From an uncultured Chlorobiota bacterium (lineage in GTDB: Bacteria; Bacteroidota; Ignavibacteria; UBA10030; UBA6906), in the NCBI GenBank assembly GCA_900696645.1, contig CAADGV010000033.1:186001-250000 (forward strand): a stretch of DNA of 64,000 bases, written 5' to 3'. The first letter of the stretch is position 1, and every line of letters starts with the position of its first letter. This document shows, in pieces, positions 36,730 to 44,409 of this stretch. Position numbers and translations under genes: made by a program. Below the pieces are notes generated by a model that searched no databases, was not told the DNA's origin, and was given only the letters and a program-made list of their open reading frames with translations.

Positions 36730-36760
36730 GCCTGCGAGCGTGTTGTTGGAACGCATCAAG

Positions 36761-37079
36761 GCAGAGAAACAGAATCACCCGAGCCAAGCCCGAAGGGCTG
36801 AGATGATTATAGACCGAAGACGAAAACGCAAACCCCGAACTCCGAAGGAGTGAAATGATCACAGCGGTTTATATCACCCCTTCGGGGTTGGAATGGTTTA
36901 TTGGCTTGGATTATTCTATAATCATGACACGCCTTCGGCGTTCGTGGAGCGGGTGAAACAATGTCCACAAATCTGCAACAGTCCGGAAGCAGAGAAACAG
37001 AATCACCCAAGCCCGAAGGACTGATATGATTATAGCACGAAAAAGAAAACGGAGAACCAGAACTCCGAAGGAGTGATAT
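36761..37079. repeat. REPIN pair and short direct repeats between hsdS and transposase gene 2
   Basis: A REP (GCCCGAAGGGCTGAGATG and ATTATAG, 36788-36812) and its inverted partner (CTATAATCATGACACGCC, about 36916-36940) form one complete gene-less REPIN. The 20-base stretch at 36761-36780 recurs at 36989-37008. A second forward REP follows at 37011-37035. ACTCCGAAGGAGTGA hairpins occur near 36840 and 37062. A scrap resembling the hsdS coding sequence (ATCTGCAACAGTCCGGAAGC) lies at about 36971-36990. Confidence 0.8.
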
Positions 37080-37541
37080 ATGCCCGGCACCTTCACGCAA
37101 ATCTACATTCAGGTTGTCTTTGCTGTCAAAGGAAGGGAAAACCTGATTGCCAAACAGTGGAAAGACGAATTGCACAAATACATTGCCGGCATTATCAAAG
37201 GCAAGGATCAAAAGCCCATTATCGTTAACGGCATGCCCGACCACATCCACGCATTCATAGGGTTGCGCCCGGCGATGGCATTGTCGGATCTGGTACGTGA
37301 CATCAAGAACAATTCATCCAACTTCATCAACGGAAAGAAATGGGTGAGGGGAAAATTCTCCTGGCAGGAAGGATACGGCGCGTTTTCCTATTCACACTCA
37401 CAGATTGACGCGGTCTACAAATACATCCTGAACCAGGAAGAACATCACAGGAAGAAGACGTTTCGTGAAGAATACTTGAACTTCTTAAAGGAATTCGACG
37501 TGCCGTATGACGAACGTTACCTGTTTGATTGGGTGGATTGA
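37080..37541 (+). CDS. REP-associated Y1 (IS200-like) transposase, copy 2
   Basis: A 153-residue HUH transposase. TQIYIQVVFAVKGR is the typical start, the HUH pair is in MPDHIHAFIGL, and the catalytic tyrosine is in VYKYILNQEEHH. It differs clearly from copy 1 and uses a different REP family (CCGAAGG/TGATTATAG), so the two arrived separately. The ATG follows the REP hairpin AACTCCGAAGGAGTGATAT, which also supplies a GGAG ribosome-binding sequence. It sits directly behind hsdS, as copy 1 sits behind hsdR. Confidence 0.92.
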   Translation: MPGTFTQIYIQVVFAVKGRENLIAKQWKDELHKYIAGIIKGKDQKPIIVNGMPDHIHAFIGLRPAMALSDLVRDIKNNSSNFINGKKWVRGKFSWQEGYGAFSYSHSQIDAVYKYILNQEEHHRKKTFREEYLNFLKEFDVPYDERYLFDWVD

Positions 37542-37544
37542 TAT

Positions 37545-37612
37545 TTCACCCCTTCGGGGTTCACCGGGTTCATGGTTTGAATTTTTCTATAATCATTTCA
37601 CGCCTTCGGCGT
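37545..37612. repeat. Inverted REPs right of transposase gene 2
   Basis: The hairpin ACCCCTTCGGGGTT near 37550-37562, then CTATAATCATTTCACGCC and CCTTCGGCG ending near 37611, which is the inverse of the REP at 37011-37035. This closes the REP frame around the transposase. Confidence 0.85.
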
Positions 37613-37636
37613 TGTGGTGGGGACCACGCGTAACAA

Positions 37637-37946
37637 GATCGAAAGCCGTCTGAGTGCCTGCCGACAAGCAGGTGTGCGATCCGCCTTCGGCGGAGAGGAA
37701 ACCATCGCCGCAAGTCTGCAACAATCCGAAGCGCTGCGGCAGAGCATATTGAAGAAGACGCCTGCCCGTCGTAGGCGGGTTTGAAGGGAAGCTGGTGGAG
37801 CAGGATGCGAACGATCCGCCTGCGTCGCAACTTCTTGAGCAAATCAAACGGCAGAAACAAGAGGACAACACGGGGATTGCCAAGAGGACAAAGAAAGCGA
37901 CTTCGGCGGGCAGGTGAGCCGGCGAGCGTGTTGTTGGAGAGAATCA
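37637..37946 (+). pseudogene. hsdS 3'-end copy with three inserted mini-palindromes
   Basis: A diverged copy of hsdS from about 36491 to 36750: it begins ATCGAAAGCCGTCTGAGTG and runs through the same SQLLEQIKRQKQEDN-coding region to GCGAGCGTGTTGTTGGA. Three short palindromes interrupt it where intact hsdS has none: 37657-37672 (CCTGCcgacaaGCAGG), 37680-37694 (TCCGCCttcGGCGGA) and 37761-37779 (CCTGCCC...GGCGGG). It shares the GGCAGGTGA stop context with hsdS. It cannot encode a protein. Confidence 0.88.
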
Positions 37947-37980
37947 AAAAAAGGTCTTGAACTGTGATTGGAATGATTGA

Positions 37981-38391
37981 ATGAAGACTGTGATTAAAGA
38001 AGAGTACCCTGAAAGTGAGTTGACAGGAAAGATCATCGGATGCGCAATGGAAGTCCATAGAGTGCTGGGCAATGGATTTCAGGAAGTTATTTATCAACGA
38101 GCCCTGGCTATTGAAATGATGCATCAAGGCATTTCATTTGTCAGAGAGCAAGAAATGAAGATATCGTACAAAGGAGAATCCATCGGTACACGCAGGGTGG
38201 ACTTCTTTGTCGAAGGGAAAATCATGGTTGAGCTAAAGGCAGTCATAGAATTGGAAGACGTACATTTGGCGCAGGCTATCAACTACCTGGAAGCATACGG
38301 CATGGAAATCGGGCTGTTAGTCAACTTTGGCAGTACGAGCCTGCAATTCAAACGAGTCATGAAACCGAATCGAAAGCGTGCCCCTCACTGA
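37981..38391 (+). CDS. GxxExxY protein, copy 2
   Basis: A 136-residue homologue of the gene at 32560. It has the same GNGFQEVIYQRAL motif and the GTRRVDFFVEGKIMVELKA segment with Asp and Glu-x-Lys, again matching a PD-(D/E)xK layout. It follows the hsdS relic, exactly as copy 1 follows the hsdR relic. The flanking GAACTGTGATTGGAATGATT is related in style to the repeats around copy 1, but no perfect terminal inverted repeat was found. It ends 59 bases before the preferred hsdM start. Confidence 0.9.
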   Translation: MKTVIKEEYPESELTGKIIGCAMEVHRVLGNGFQEVIYQRALAIEMMHQGISFVREQEMKISYKGESIGTRRVDFFVEGKIMVELKAVIELEDVHLAQAINYLEAYGMEIGLLVNFGSTSLQFKRVMKPNRKRAPH

Positions 38392-38450
38392 CGGCTTTCT
38401 CTTCATCATAGTCCCTCATGAAATCAGAAAAATCACAGTTCAAGACAAGA

Positions 38451-39941
38451 ATGAGCAATCAAACCTCAACCATCGTCTCCAAAGTCTGGAGCTTCTGCAA
38501 CACACTCCGCGATGATGGCGTGGGCTACGGCGATTACCTTGAACAGCTCACCTATCTGCTGTTTCTGAAGATGGCGGATGAATACTCCAAGCCACCGTAC
38601 AATAGGAAGCTCCCTGTTCCCAAGGAATACAACTGGGAGAGCCTCGTCTCAAGACGAGGTGCTGAGCTTGAGCTTCATTACAGCAATCTGCTCCGGGAAC
38701 TCGGCAAGCAGAAAGGCATTCTCGGACAGATCTTCACCAAGAGCCAGAACAAGATACAAGACCCCGCCAAGCTCTACAAGCTGATCGACATGATCAACTT
38801 AGAAAGCTGGGTCGTGATGGGTGCCGATGTGAAGGGCGACATCTACGAAGGTCTGCTTGAGAAAAACGCCGAAGACACCAAGAGCGGTGCAGGACAATAC
38901 TTCACGCCACGGGCGCTCATCAAGGCAATGGTGGAATGCATCCGTCCCGAGCCGATGAAAACCATCGCCGATCCGGCATGCGGTACGGGCGGGTTCTTTC
39001 TTGCGGCATACGATCATATCGTGAAGAACAATCAACTGGATAAAGCGCAGAACCAGTTTCTCAAATTCAAGACGTTCTTCGGAAATGAAATCGTCGCGAG
39101 CACACGCCGACTTGCGCTGATGAATCTCTTCCTTCACAACATCGGCGACATTGACAGCGAGAACCCGGTTTCACCCGCCGACGCCCTGGTTGCAGACTCA
39201 GGCCAGCGCTTCGATTACGTGCTTGCAAATCCCCCCTTCGGCAAGAAGAGCAGTATGACGTTTACCAACGAGGAAGGCGAGCAGGAAAAAGAAGAACTCA
39301 CCTACAACCGTCAGGACTTCTGGGCTACGACGAGCAACAAGCAGCTCAACTTCGTTCAGCATATCCGCACGATGCTTAAGACGACAGGCAAAGCCGCAGT
39401 CGTCGTGCCTGACAATGTGCTCTTTGAAGGCGGCGCCGGTGAGACGGTGAGGAAGAAGCTTCTGGAAACGACCGACCTTCATACGATCCTGCGGCTACCG
39501 ACGGGCATATTTTATTCACAGGGTGTCAAGGCAAACGTGATCTTCTTCGATGCCAAGCCCGCATCCAAAGAACCTTGGACAAAGGAAATCTGGTACTACG
39601 ACTACCGCACCAACGTCCACCACACGCAGAAGAAGAACCCGATGCGTTTGGAGGATCTCAAGGACTTCATCGAATGCTATAATCCTAAGAACAGACACAA
39701 GCGAAAAGCAACCTTCGACGGCGATAAGAATCCGGACGGTCGCTGGCGCAAGTACACCTACGACGAAATCGTCAGCCGGGACAAAACGAGTCTCGACATC
39801 ACCTGGCTGAAGGACAAGAGTCTGACCGACTTGGATTCGCTGCCTGATCCAGATGTCCTCGCCGAAGACATCATCGAGAACCTTGAAGCGGGGTTGGAGA
39901 GCTTCCGGGCAATCATGGTGGAGATCAATGGGAAGAAGTAG
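38451..39941 (+). CDS. hsdM: Type I DNA adenine methyltransferase HsdM
   Basis: The modification subunit that protects host DNA by N6-adenine methylation and is needed for restriction. From the ATG at 38451 (38418 is an alternative) it has about 496 residues. The HsdM N-terminal helical domain starts with TSTIVSKVWSFCNTLRD. The S-adenosylmethionine motif is ADPACGTGGFF near residue 173 and the catalytic motif NPPFGKKS near 260. Both are intact. It is unusual for hsdM to be last and separated from hsdS by more than 1.7 kb of mobile and relic sequence. Confidence 0.95.
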   Translation: MSNQTSTIVSKVWSFCNTLRDDGVGYGDYLEQLTYLLFLKMADEYSKPPYNRKLPVPKEYNWESLVSRRGAELELHYSNLLRELGKQKGILGQIFTKSQNKIQDPAKLYKLIDMINLESWVVMGADVKGDIYEGLLEKNAEDTKSGAGQYFTPRALIKAMVECIRPEPMKTIADPACGTGGFFLAAYDHIVKNNQLDKAQNQFLKFKTFFGNEIVASTRRLALMNLFLHNIGDIDSENPVSPADALVADSGQRFDYVLANPPFGKKSSMTFTNEEGEQEKEELTYNRQDFWATTSNKQLNFVQHIRTMLKTTGKAAVVVPDNVLFEGGAGETVRKKLLETTDLHTILRLPTGIFYSQGVKANVIFFDAKPASKEPWTKEIWYYDYRTNVHHTQKKNPMRLEDLKDFIECYNPKNRHKRKATFDGDKNPDGRWRKYTYDEIVSRDKTSLDITWLKDKSLTDLDSLPDPDVLAEDIIENLEAGLESFRAIMVEINGKK

Positions 39942-40423
39942 AAGAACCACGCATCGCTTCAAGCTCAGGTTCCCCGAACGTGACATTGCAACGTGGGCTT
40001 CCCGCTATGACTACCCACCCGACCCAACCATTGAGAAGGAGATTGTTCCTCGCGTCAAGGAAGCCCGATACTTGACAAAACCCGATTTCCTGACTCTCTG
40101 CCGCTGGAAAACTCCGCGCTCGCAGCCTCGCTGTGCCAGCAACTCAGAGGAATTCATCGAAGCGGTAAGCAGAGTTGCTCTCTCAACTCCGAACGAGCGG
40201 TTGCGCATCGAGATCTGGACACTCCTGAATGGCGTGAACTGGCCGACCGCAAGCACGCTCTTGTTCTGGCTTCACACAGAAGAATATCCCATTCTCGACT
40301 TCCGGGCATTGTGGTCCTTGGGATACGCCAAGCCGCCAAAGTATGATTTTTCCTTTTTGGTCCGCATACGTCGATTTCTGTCGAACACTTGCATGCAAGT
40401 GTGGCGTTAAGGAGGGCACATGA
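39928..40423 (+). pseudogene. Frameshifted gene of an unknown family downstream of hsdM
   Basis: From the ATG at 39928 the frame encodes FKLRFPERDIATWASRYDYP, LTKPDFLTLCRWKTPRS, and LNGVNWPTASTLLFWLHTEE, then ILDFRALWSLGYAKPPKYDF. At a run of five T (40346-40351 or 40354-40358) the natural continuation shifts: removing one T gives FWSAYVDFCRTLACKCGVKEGT and a TGA that overlaps the next ATG (ATGA). As it stands the frame ends at 40410 with an unrelated tail. I recall relatives of about 200 residues of unknown function; even restored, this one is shorter at the C-terminus. A sequencing error in the T run is possible. It overlaps the end of hsdM by 14 bases. Confidence 0.65.
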
Positions 40424-40971
40424 AACTCAAGGAAGTGAAAGCAGCGGGCGGGAAACTCACCCGCAGCAAACAACTTCTCTTGCAGAAGATGGCAAAGGGT
40501 ATTGGGAAACGTTCGAACTGCTTTGTACTGTTTTCCGGTGAGAATCGACAGGGCAAGATGACTGCCGCAGCAGTGATGGCGAAGGAACGGGACATGAATG
40601 TCTTTCGCGTGGACACCTCGTCTGTCGTAAGCAAGTACATCGGTGAAACGGAGAAGAACCTTCGAAGACTGTTCGATCAGGCGGAAAGGAGCGGAGCGAT
40701 CCTCTTCTTTGATGAAGCCGATGCGCTGTTCGGCAAAAGAACCACCGTGAAGGATAGTCACGATCGGTACGCCAACATGGAGATCAACTATCTGCTGAAG
40801 CGGATGGAATCGTTTAGGGGAGTGGCGATCCTTGCGACAAACAGCAAAAGCAATATCGACCCTGCGTTTCTCCGGCGTTTCCGCTTTGTGGTGGAGTTCA
40901 GGAAGTTGAAGAAACGGAAGGTCGCTGCTCGCACCGCACGGGCGCCAGTAATTCCCCTCTCCGGAAGGTGA
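40420..40971 (+). CDS. Short AAA-type ATPase
   Basis: A 183-residue protein with a single AAA core. Walker B is AILFFDEADALFGKRT, followed by NYLLKRMESFRGVAILATN (sensor 1) and the arginine-finger region FLRRFRFVVEF. The Walker A region reads SGENRQGKMTAA, keeping Gly-Lys but with Met where Thr is usual, so ATP binding or hydrolysis may be altered. It stops where other AAA proteins continue into the lid domain, so it may be truncated. It is coupled to the preceding frameshifted gene. Function unknown; membership in the defence island is positional only. Confidence 0.75.
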   Translation: MKLKEVKAAGGKLTRSKQLLLQKMAKGIGKRSNCFVLFSGENRQGKMTAAAVMAKERDMNVFRVDTSSVVSKYIGETEKNLRRLFDQAERSGAILFFDEADALFGKRTTVKDSHDRYANMEINYLLKRMESFRGVAILATNSKSNIDPAFLRRFRFVVEFRKLKKRKVAARTARAPVIPLSGR

Positions 40972-41380
40972 ACTTCGATTTGTTTGTCCCGGTTGCAGTT
41001 CCGCCCAGATAATATCACGGAGACCCTGATCGCGTTCCGCGGTCCACAATCGTTGGCAGGATCCGTGTCACCCTACGATGTTACTTTCTTTCCGTTTCGC
41101 CGGTACATGCAGGCTTCTATTTGCCACCTGCCCAATATTGCACACCGCTGTAGCAGTTGTTGTAAACCCGCCATGCAAAATCTTACCGCTTCTACGAACG
41201 AGTTTACGGCGAAGACGTTGGCACACCTTCTGATTATGATGAAACAGCAGTAACACTTGTTCTTTGAACACGAAGTAGAGCGGGGGAGAGAGGTATTGTA
41301 GCGGAAGTTGGAAATATTGAATACCCGGCAACGGGTTATAACTAACCAACAAACAAACAACAATACAAAGGGGGTGCCCA
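40972..41380. other. Intergenic region right of the defence island
   Basis: About 410 bases with no convincing gene or known repeat. One short plus-strand frame (40984-41253) has a cysteine/histidine-rich, unlikely composition. It marks the right edge of the restriction-modification island. Confidence 0.35.
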
Positions 41381-41944
41381 ATGGCACAACTCAAGTTACA
41401 CGCAGTGGTTGAGAGTCTCCGCGGTGGAATCGGAGACCTCGTGTTCAAATCCGTGAACGGCAGGGCGTACGTTGCCCGAAAGTCGGGCAAGACGCCAAAG
41501 CCGCCTACGACAGCCCAGCAGCAACAACGCGACGAGTTCACGCTCGCGACCGCGTACGGCAAAGCCGTCCTTGCCGATCCTCAGGCGCACGCGGACTACA
41601 AGTCGGTCGCTGCTGCCAAAGGAATTCCCACCTACAGCTTCGCCGTTGGCGACTACATGAACGCTCCAAAGGTCCACGAGATCGATCTGAGCCAATACAA
41701 CCGTCAGACGGGGGACAAGATTTATGTCCGTGCGACCGACGAGCTTGAGGTGACAGCGGTAGAGGTGACGATCAGGAACGGGCAGGTTGTCGAGAGCGGC
41801 GCTGCTGTGAAGTCCGGCGATGCACTCGGTCGGTGGGTGTACACGGCAACAGCGAACGTCGATCCCGGTGCAACGCTGACCGTTGAAGCGACAGCAACGG
41901 GTCGTCCCGGCAACAAGGGAACGAAAACGGAAACCGTGCAGTAG
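41381..41944 (+). CDS. Small protein of unknown function, possibly phage-structural-like
   Basis: A 187-residue protein without signal peptide or membrane helix. The N-terminal half has RGGIGDLVFKSVNGRAYVAR and a TTAQQQQRDEFTLATAYG helix, a layout reminiscent of phage-derived structural proteins such as DUF6266-like ones. The C-terminal half is a strand-rich Ig-like module (DELEVTAVEVTIRNGQVVES, ATANVDPGATLTVEATA). I do not recognise the family with confidence. A strong AAAGGGGG site precedes the ATG. Confidence 0.55.
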   Translation: MAQLKLHAVVESLRGGIGDLVFKSVNGRAYVARKSGKTPKPPTTAQQQQRDEFTLATAYGKAVLADPQAHADYKSVAAAKGIPTYSFAVGDYMNAPKVHEIDLSQYNRQTGDKIYVRATDELEVTAVEVTIRNGQVVESGAAVKSGDALGRWVYTATANVDPGATLTVEATATGRPGNKGTKTETVQ

Positions 41945-42284
41945 GTTCAGCGCGGCGTACCACTGTGCACACAACGCCGCGATAGCTGAGTCCAAAACAC
42001 AAGAACACATAGACGTAACACAATGCAAACGGCGCCATGAAATGCCCTGTCTTCGTACGGGGCATTTCTCTTTGCGGGACAACGAGATGCAGTTTTATAT
42101 TTGGGGTGTGCAGTAAGCCGGGCTACAGATTGGCTTTGTCGGCCCTTCTTAGGCAAGACCTTGCTTGAATTGTCAGGAAAACCGAAGTCCCGTGTAAGGA
42201 ATTTCGAAGTCCAAAATCAGGGATTTCCCTACAGACAAGCATGAAGGGATTCTGTATATTGGGCGCACATTCGAGCGCTCGCCG

Positions 42285-42607
42285 CGAGACGTGAACGGGA
42301 CAAATACCTGTGCCCGACGTTCACCTGTCACGCATCAATTCTTGTTCAAAGCTTCCATTGATGAATCGGGATCTCGTTCGCGTCTCTTGCGCCTCCGGGG
42401 GAGTGTGGACCGATTCATGATGGCGAAGTTAGACTATCGGGTATAGGAAGCAGATATGAGTAATCGGCACAATTGACAGATATTACGGACGTTTTCCGTA
42501 CTGCACAATGTGTGACAAGCCCGATAGCTTTCCGCGTGATTATTGAGTATACTGGCCTGAGTTCATTCTCAGAGGCCGTTCATCCAGCAGGATGAGCGGC
42601 CTTTTTG
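42285..42607 (+). ncRNA. Candidate structured RNA ending in an intrinsic terminator
   Basis: Within a 690-base gene-free region (41945-42635) several inverted repeats occur in order: GTGAACGGG (42291-42299) with CCCGACGTTCAC (42313-42324), ATGAATCGG with CCGATTCAT (about 42361-42418), TACGGA/TCCGTA near 42484-42500, and a terminator at 42574-42601. GAGACGTGAACG (42286-42297) can pair alternatively with CGTTCGCGTCTC (42375-42386). I could not match it to tmRNA, RNase P RNA, SRP RNA or 6S RNA. It may instead be several unrelated hairpins. Confidence 0.35.
42574..42607 (+). terminator. Intrinsic terminator upstream of the T9SS propeller gene
   Basis: GGCCGTTCATCC pairs with GGATGAGCGGCC (one G-U) around AGCA, followed by TTTTTGTTTT. 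No coding gene ends nearby (the last stop is at 41944), which suggests a non-coding transcript or an attenuator in the leader of the gene at 42636. Confidence 0.85.
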
Positions 42608-42635
42608 TTTTCAGGTACAAGAGAAGAGCATTCGT

Positions 42636-44171
42636 ATGAAGACGACATTATTAGCGTTACTGTTTTGCTTAACAAACATAGTCTACTCACAATGGGAGCA
42701 GGTCAACAACGGGTTGTCGAGCTTGAATGTGTCGGCACTTGCTGTTGGCCCGAACGGGAGCGGCGGCACTCATTTGTATGCCTGCGGCTACCGGGTTTCA
42801 CTTTCAACAGACAATGGCCTGAACTGGGCGACGGTGAACACGGGATTACCGGACTTCCCGCAGCGTGCGATTGTGATAGCAGGCTCAACCGTTTTTGTCG
42901 GAACCGGAGGGGGGGTCTACCGTTCGACCGACAATGGGGGGAGTTGGACTATTGCCAATTCCGGTCTGGAGGGAAGCCACGTGTACAATTTCGCCGTGAG
43001 CGGGACTCTTGTATTTGCCGGCACAAATGGCAACGGGATCTTTCGTTCCACAAACAACGGCACGAGTTGGACGGCAATGAACTCCGGGTTAACGCATACA
43101 GGTGTTACAGGTATTGCTGTAAGGCAGAACGGTACGGGGGGAATAGACCTCTTCGCAGCAACAGTTGGGGGTGTTTTCTATTCTGCCGACAGCGGCGCAA
43201 ACTGGACGGCCGTGAATACTGGCTTGACCACTCCCTATATCAGGTCGATTGCGATTTGCGGGACCAACATCTTTGCAGGTACTGATGCCAACGGCGTCTT
43301 TCTTTCGACCAACACCGGCTCAAGTTGGACGGAAGCCAATACAGGATTGCCGGCGTCTGCGCGTGTGTTTGCACTCACTGTCAATGGCTCAAACATCTTT
43401 GCCGGACTGTACGGGGCTGGGGTCTTTTTTTCCACCGACAACGGAGCGAACTGGACTGTCTGCAATACGGGTCTGGGAGGGACTCCGGGAAAACTCATCA
43501 ATTGCGGAACATATCTTTATCTCGCTGACGCAGGCGCTTTTCCAACCGGTGTTTGGCGCAGGTTGGTGTCTGATGCACTTCCTGTTCAGCTCGCCATGTT
43601 TACAGGATCGCTGGTTCCTCCGAATGGGGTTCGCTTGGATTGGACGACTCTCTCCGAGATCAATAACTATGGATTTGAGGTACAGAAATCCACGTCAGCG
43701 CAAGAAGGCTACAGCACGCTGCACAACAGCTTCATTCCCGGGCATGGCACAACGAACGAACCGCGGCACTACACATGGACAGATTCATCGGCCACCGCGG
43801 GATCATGGTACTATCGGCTGAAACAGATCGATCTTGACGGCACAGTACACTACAGCGAGGGCATCAGAGTTGATGTTCTCACGAGTGTCGAGGAAAACAC
43901 TTTACCGAGGGCGTTCAGTTTGTTACAGAACTATCCCAACCCGTTCAATCCGACGACAACTATCAAATTCCAAATCCCAAGCACCAGCCATGTGACGCTG
44001 AAGGTGTATGATGTTCTTGGACGTGAGGTAGCGACGCTGGCAGATGAGGTTCAGGAGGCGGGATACAAGTCGGTAACGTTTGATGCTTCCGGACTCTCGA
44101 GCGGCGTGTATGTGTACCGGTTGCAGGCGGGAGGATTTGCATCAGTGAGAAGAATGATCGTGTTGCGGTAG
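42636..44171 (+). CDS. Secreted beta-propeller protein with T9SS sorting domain
   Basis: A 511-residue exported protein. The signal peptide is MKTTLLALLFCLTNIVYSQ. Six to seven repeats of about 45 residues follow, each with the pattern STDNG-x-x-WT-x-x-NTGL, typical of Ycf48/sialidase-like propeller blades. A connecting domain (LDWTTLSEINNYGFEVQ) of the kind found before sorting domains follows, then a T9SS type A domain beginning NYPNPFNPTTTIKFQIP. No enzymatic residues are obvious, so adhesion or binding is more likely than catalysis. The hicBA remnant converges with it, only two bases from its stop codon. Confidence 0.88.
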   Translation: MKTTLLALLFCLTNIVYSQWEQVNNGLSSLNVSALAVGPNGSGGTHLYACGYRVSLSTDNGLNWATVNTGLPDFPQRAIVIAGSTVFVGTGGGVYRSTDNGGSWTIANSGLEGSHVYNFAVSGTLVFAGTNGNGIFRSTNNGTSWTAMNSGLTHTGVTGIAVRQNGTGGIDLFAATVGGVFYSADSGANWTAVNTGLTTPYIRSIAICGTNIFAGTDANGVFLSTNTGSSWTEANTGLPASARVFALTVNGSNIFAGLYGAGVFFSTDNGANWTVCNTGLGGTPGKLINCGTYLYLADAGAFPTGVWRRLVSDALPVQLAMFTGSLVPPNGVRLDWTTLSEINNYGFEVQKSTSAQEGYSTLHNSFIPGHGTTNEPRHYTWTDSSATAGSWYYRLKQIDLDGTVHYSEGIRVDVLTSVEENTLPRAFSLLQNYPNPFNPTTTIKFQIPSTSHVTLKVYDVLGREVATLADEVQEAGYKSVTFDASGLSSGVYVYRLQAGGFASVRRMIVLR

Positions 44172-44173
44172 AG

Positions 44174-44409
44174 CTAAACGAAGAAGAACGGTCGTAATTC
44201 ATCTTCGGGGACGTATTGGCTTGCTTGCCGAAAGATTGCTCGTACGGTACCTGCGTCGAGTTCTTTGTGTCGAGGGACCGTGAGTGTTTGGCGTTGTCCG
44301 CCGGTTGTGAGACGACGGAGTTTTACATGCGAGCCGCGTTGGGAGTGAAAGGCGAAACCGAAGGAGGCGAAATGATGTCGTTGCCCGAAAGTCTCTTCGG
44401 CTTAGACAT
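44174..44409 (-). pseudogene. hicA: Frameshifted HicA toxin gene
   Basis: On the minus strand an ATG at 44409 encodes MSKPKRLSGNDII, the HicA N-terminus. A second frame then continues with FGFAFHSQRGSHVKLRR, the RNA-binding GSH motif of HicA, then TLTVPRHKELDAGTVRAIFR and a stop at 44174. The frames are offset, and the motif spacing suggests a net loss of about 7 bases near 44365-44373. The product would be cut off before the catalytic histidine, so the toxin should be dead. Its start overlaps the hicB 3' end by eight bases. Confidence 0.82.

Noticed and set aside
40984-41253. Plus-strand frame of 89 codons after the AAA gene
   Set aside because: Low-quality composition, no ribosome-binding site and no recognisable motif.
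42285-42607. 6S RNA, tmRNA or RNase P RNA
   Set aside because: None of the conserved sequence marks of tmRNA or RNase P RNA are present, and no single long rod with a central bubble as in 6S RNA could be drawn. Kept only as an unassigned structured-RNA candidate.
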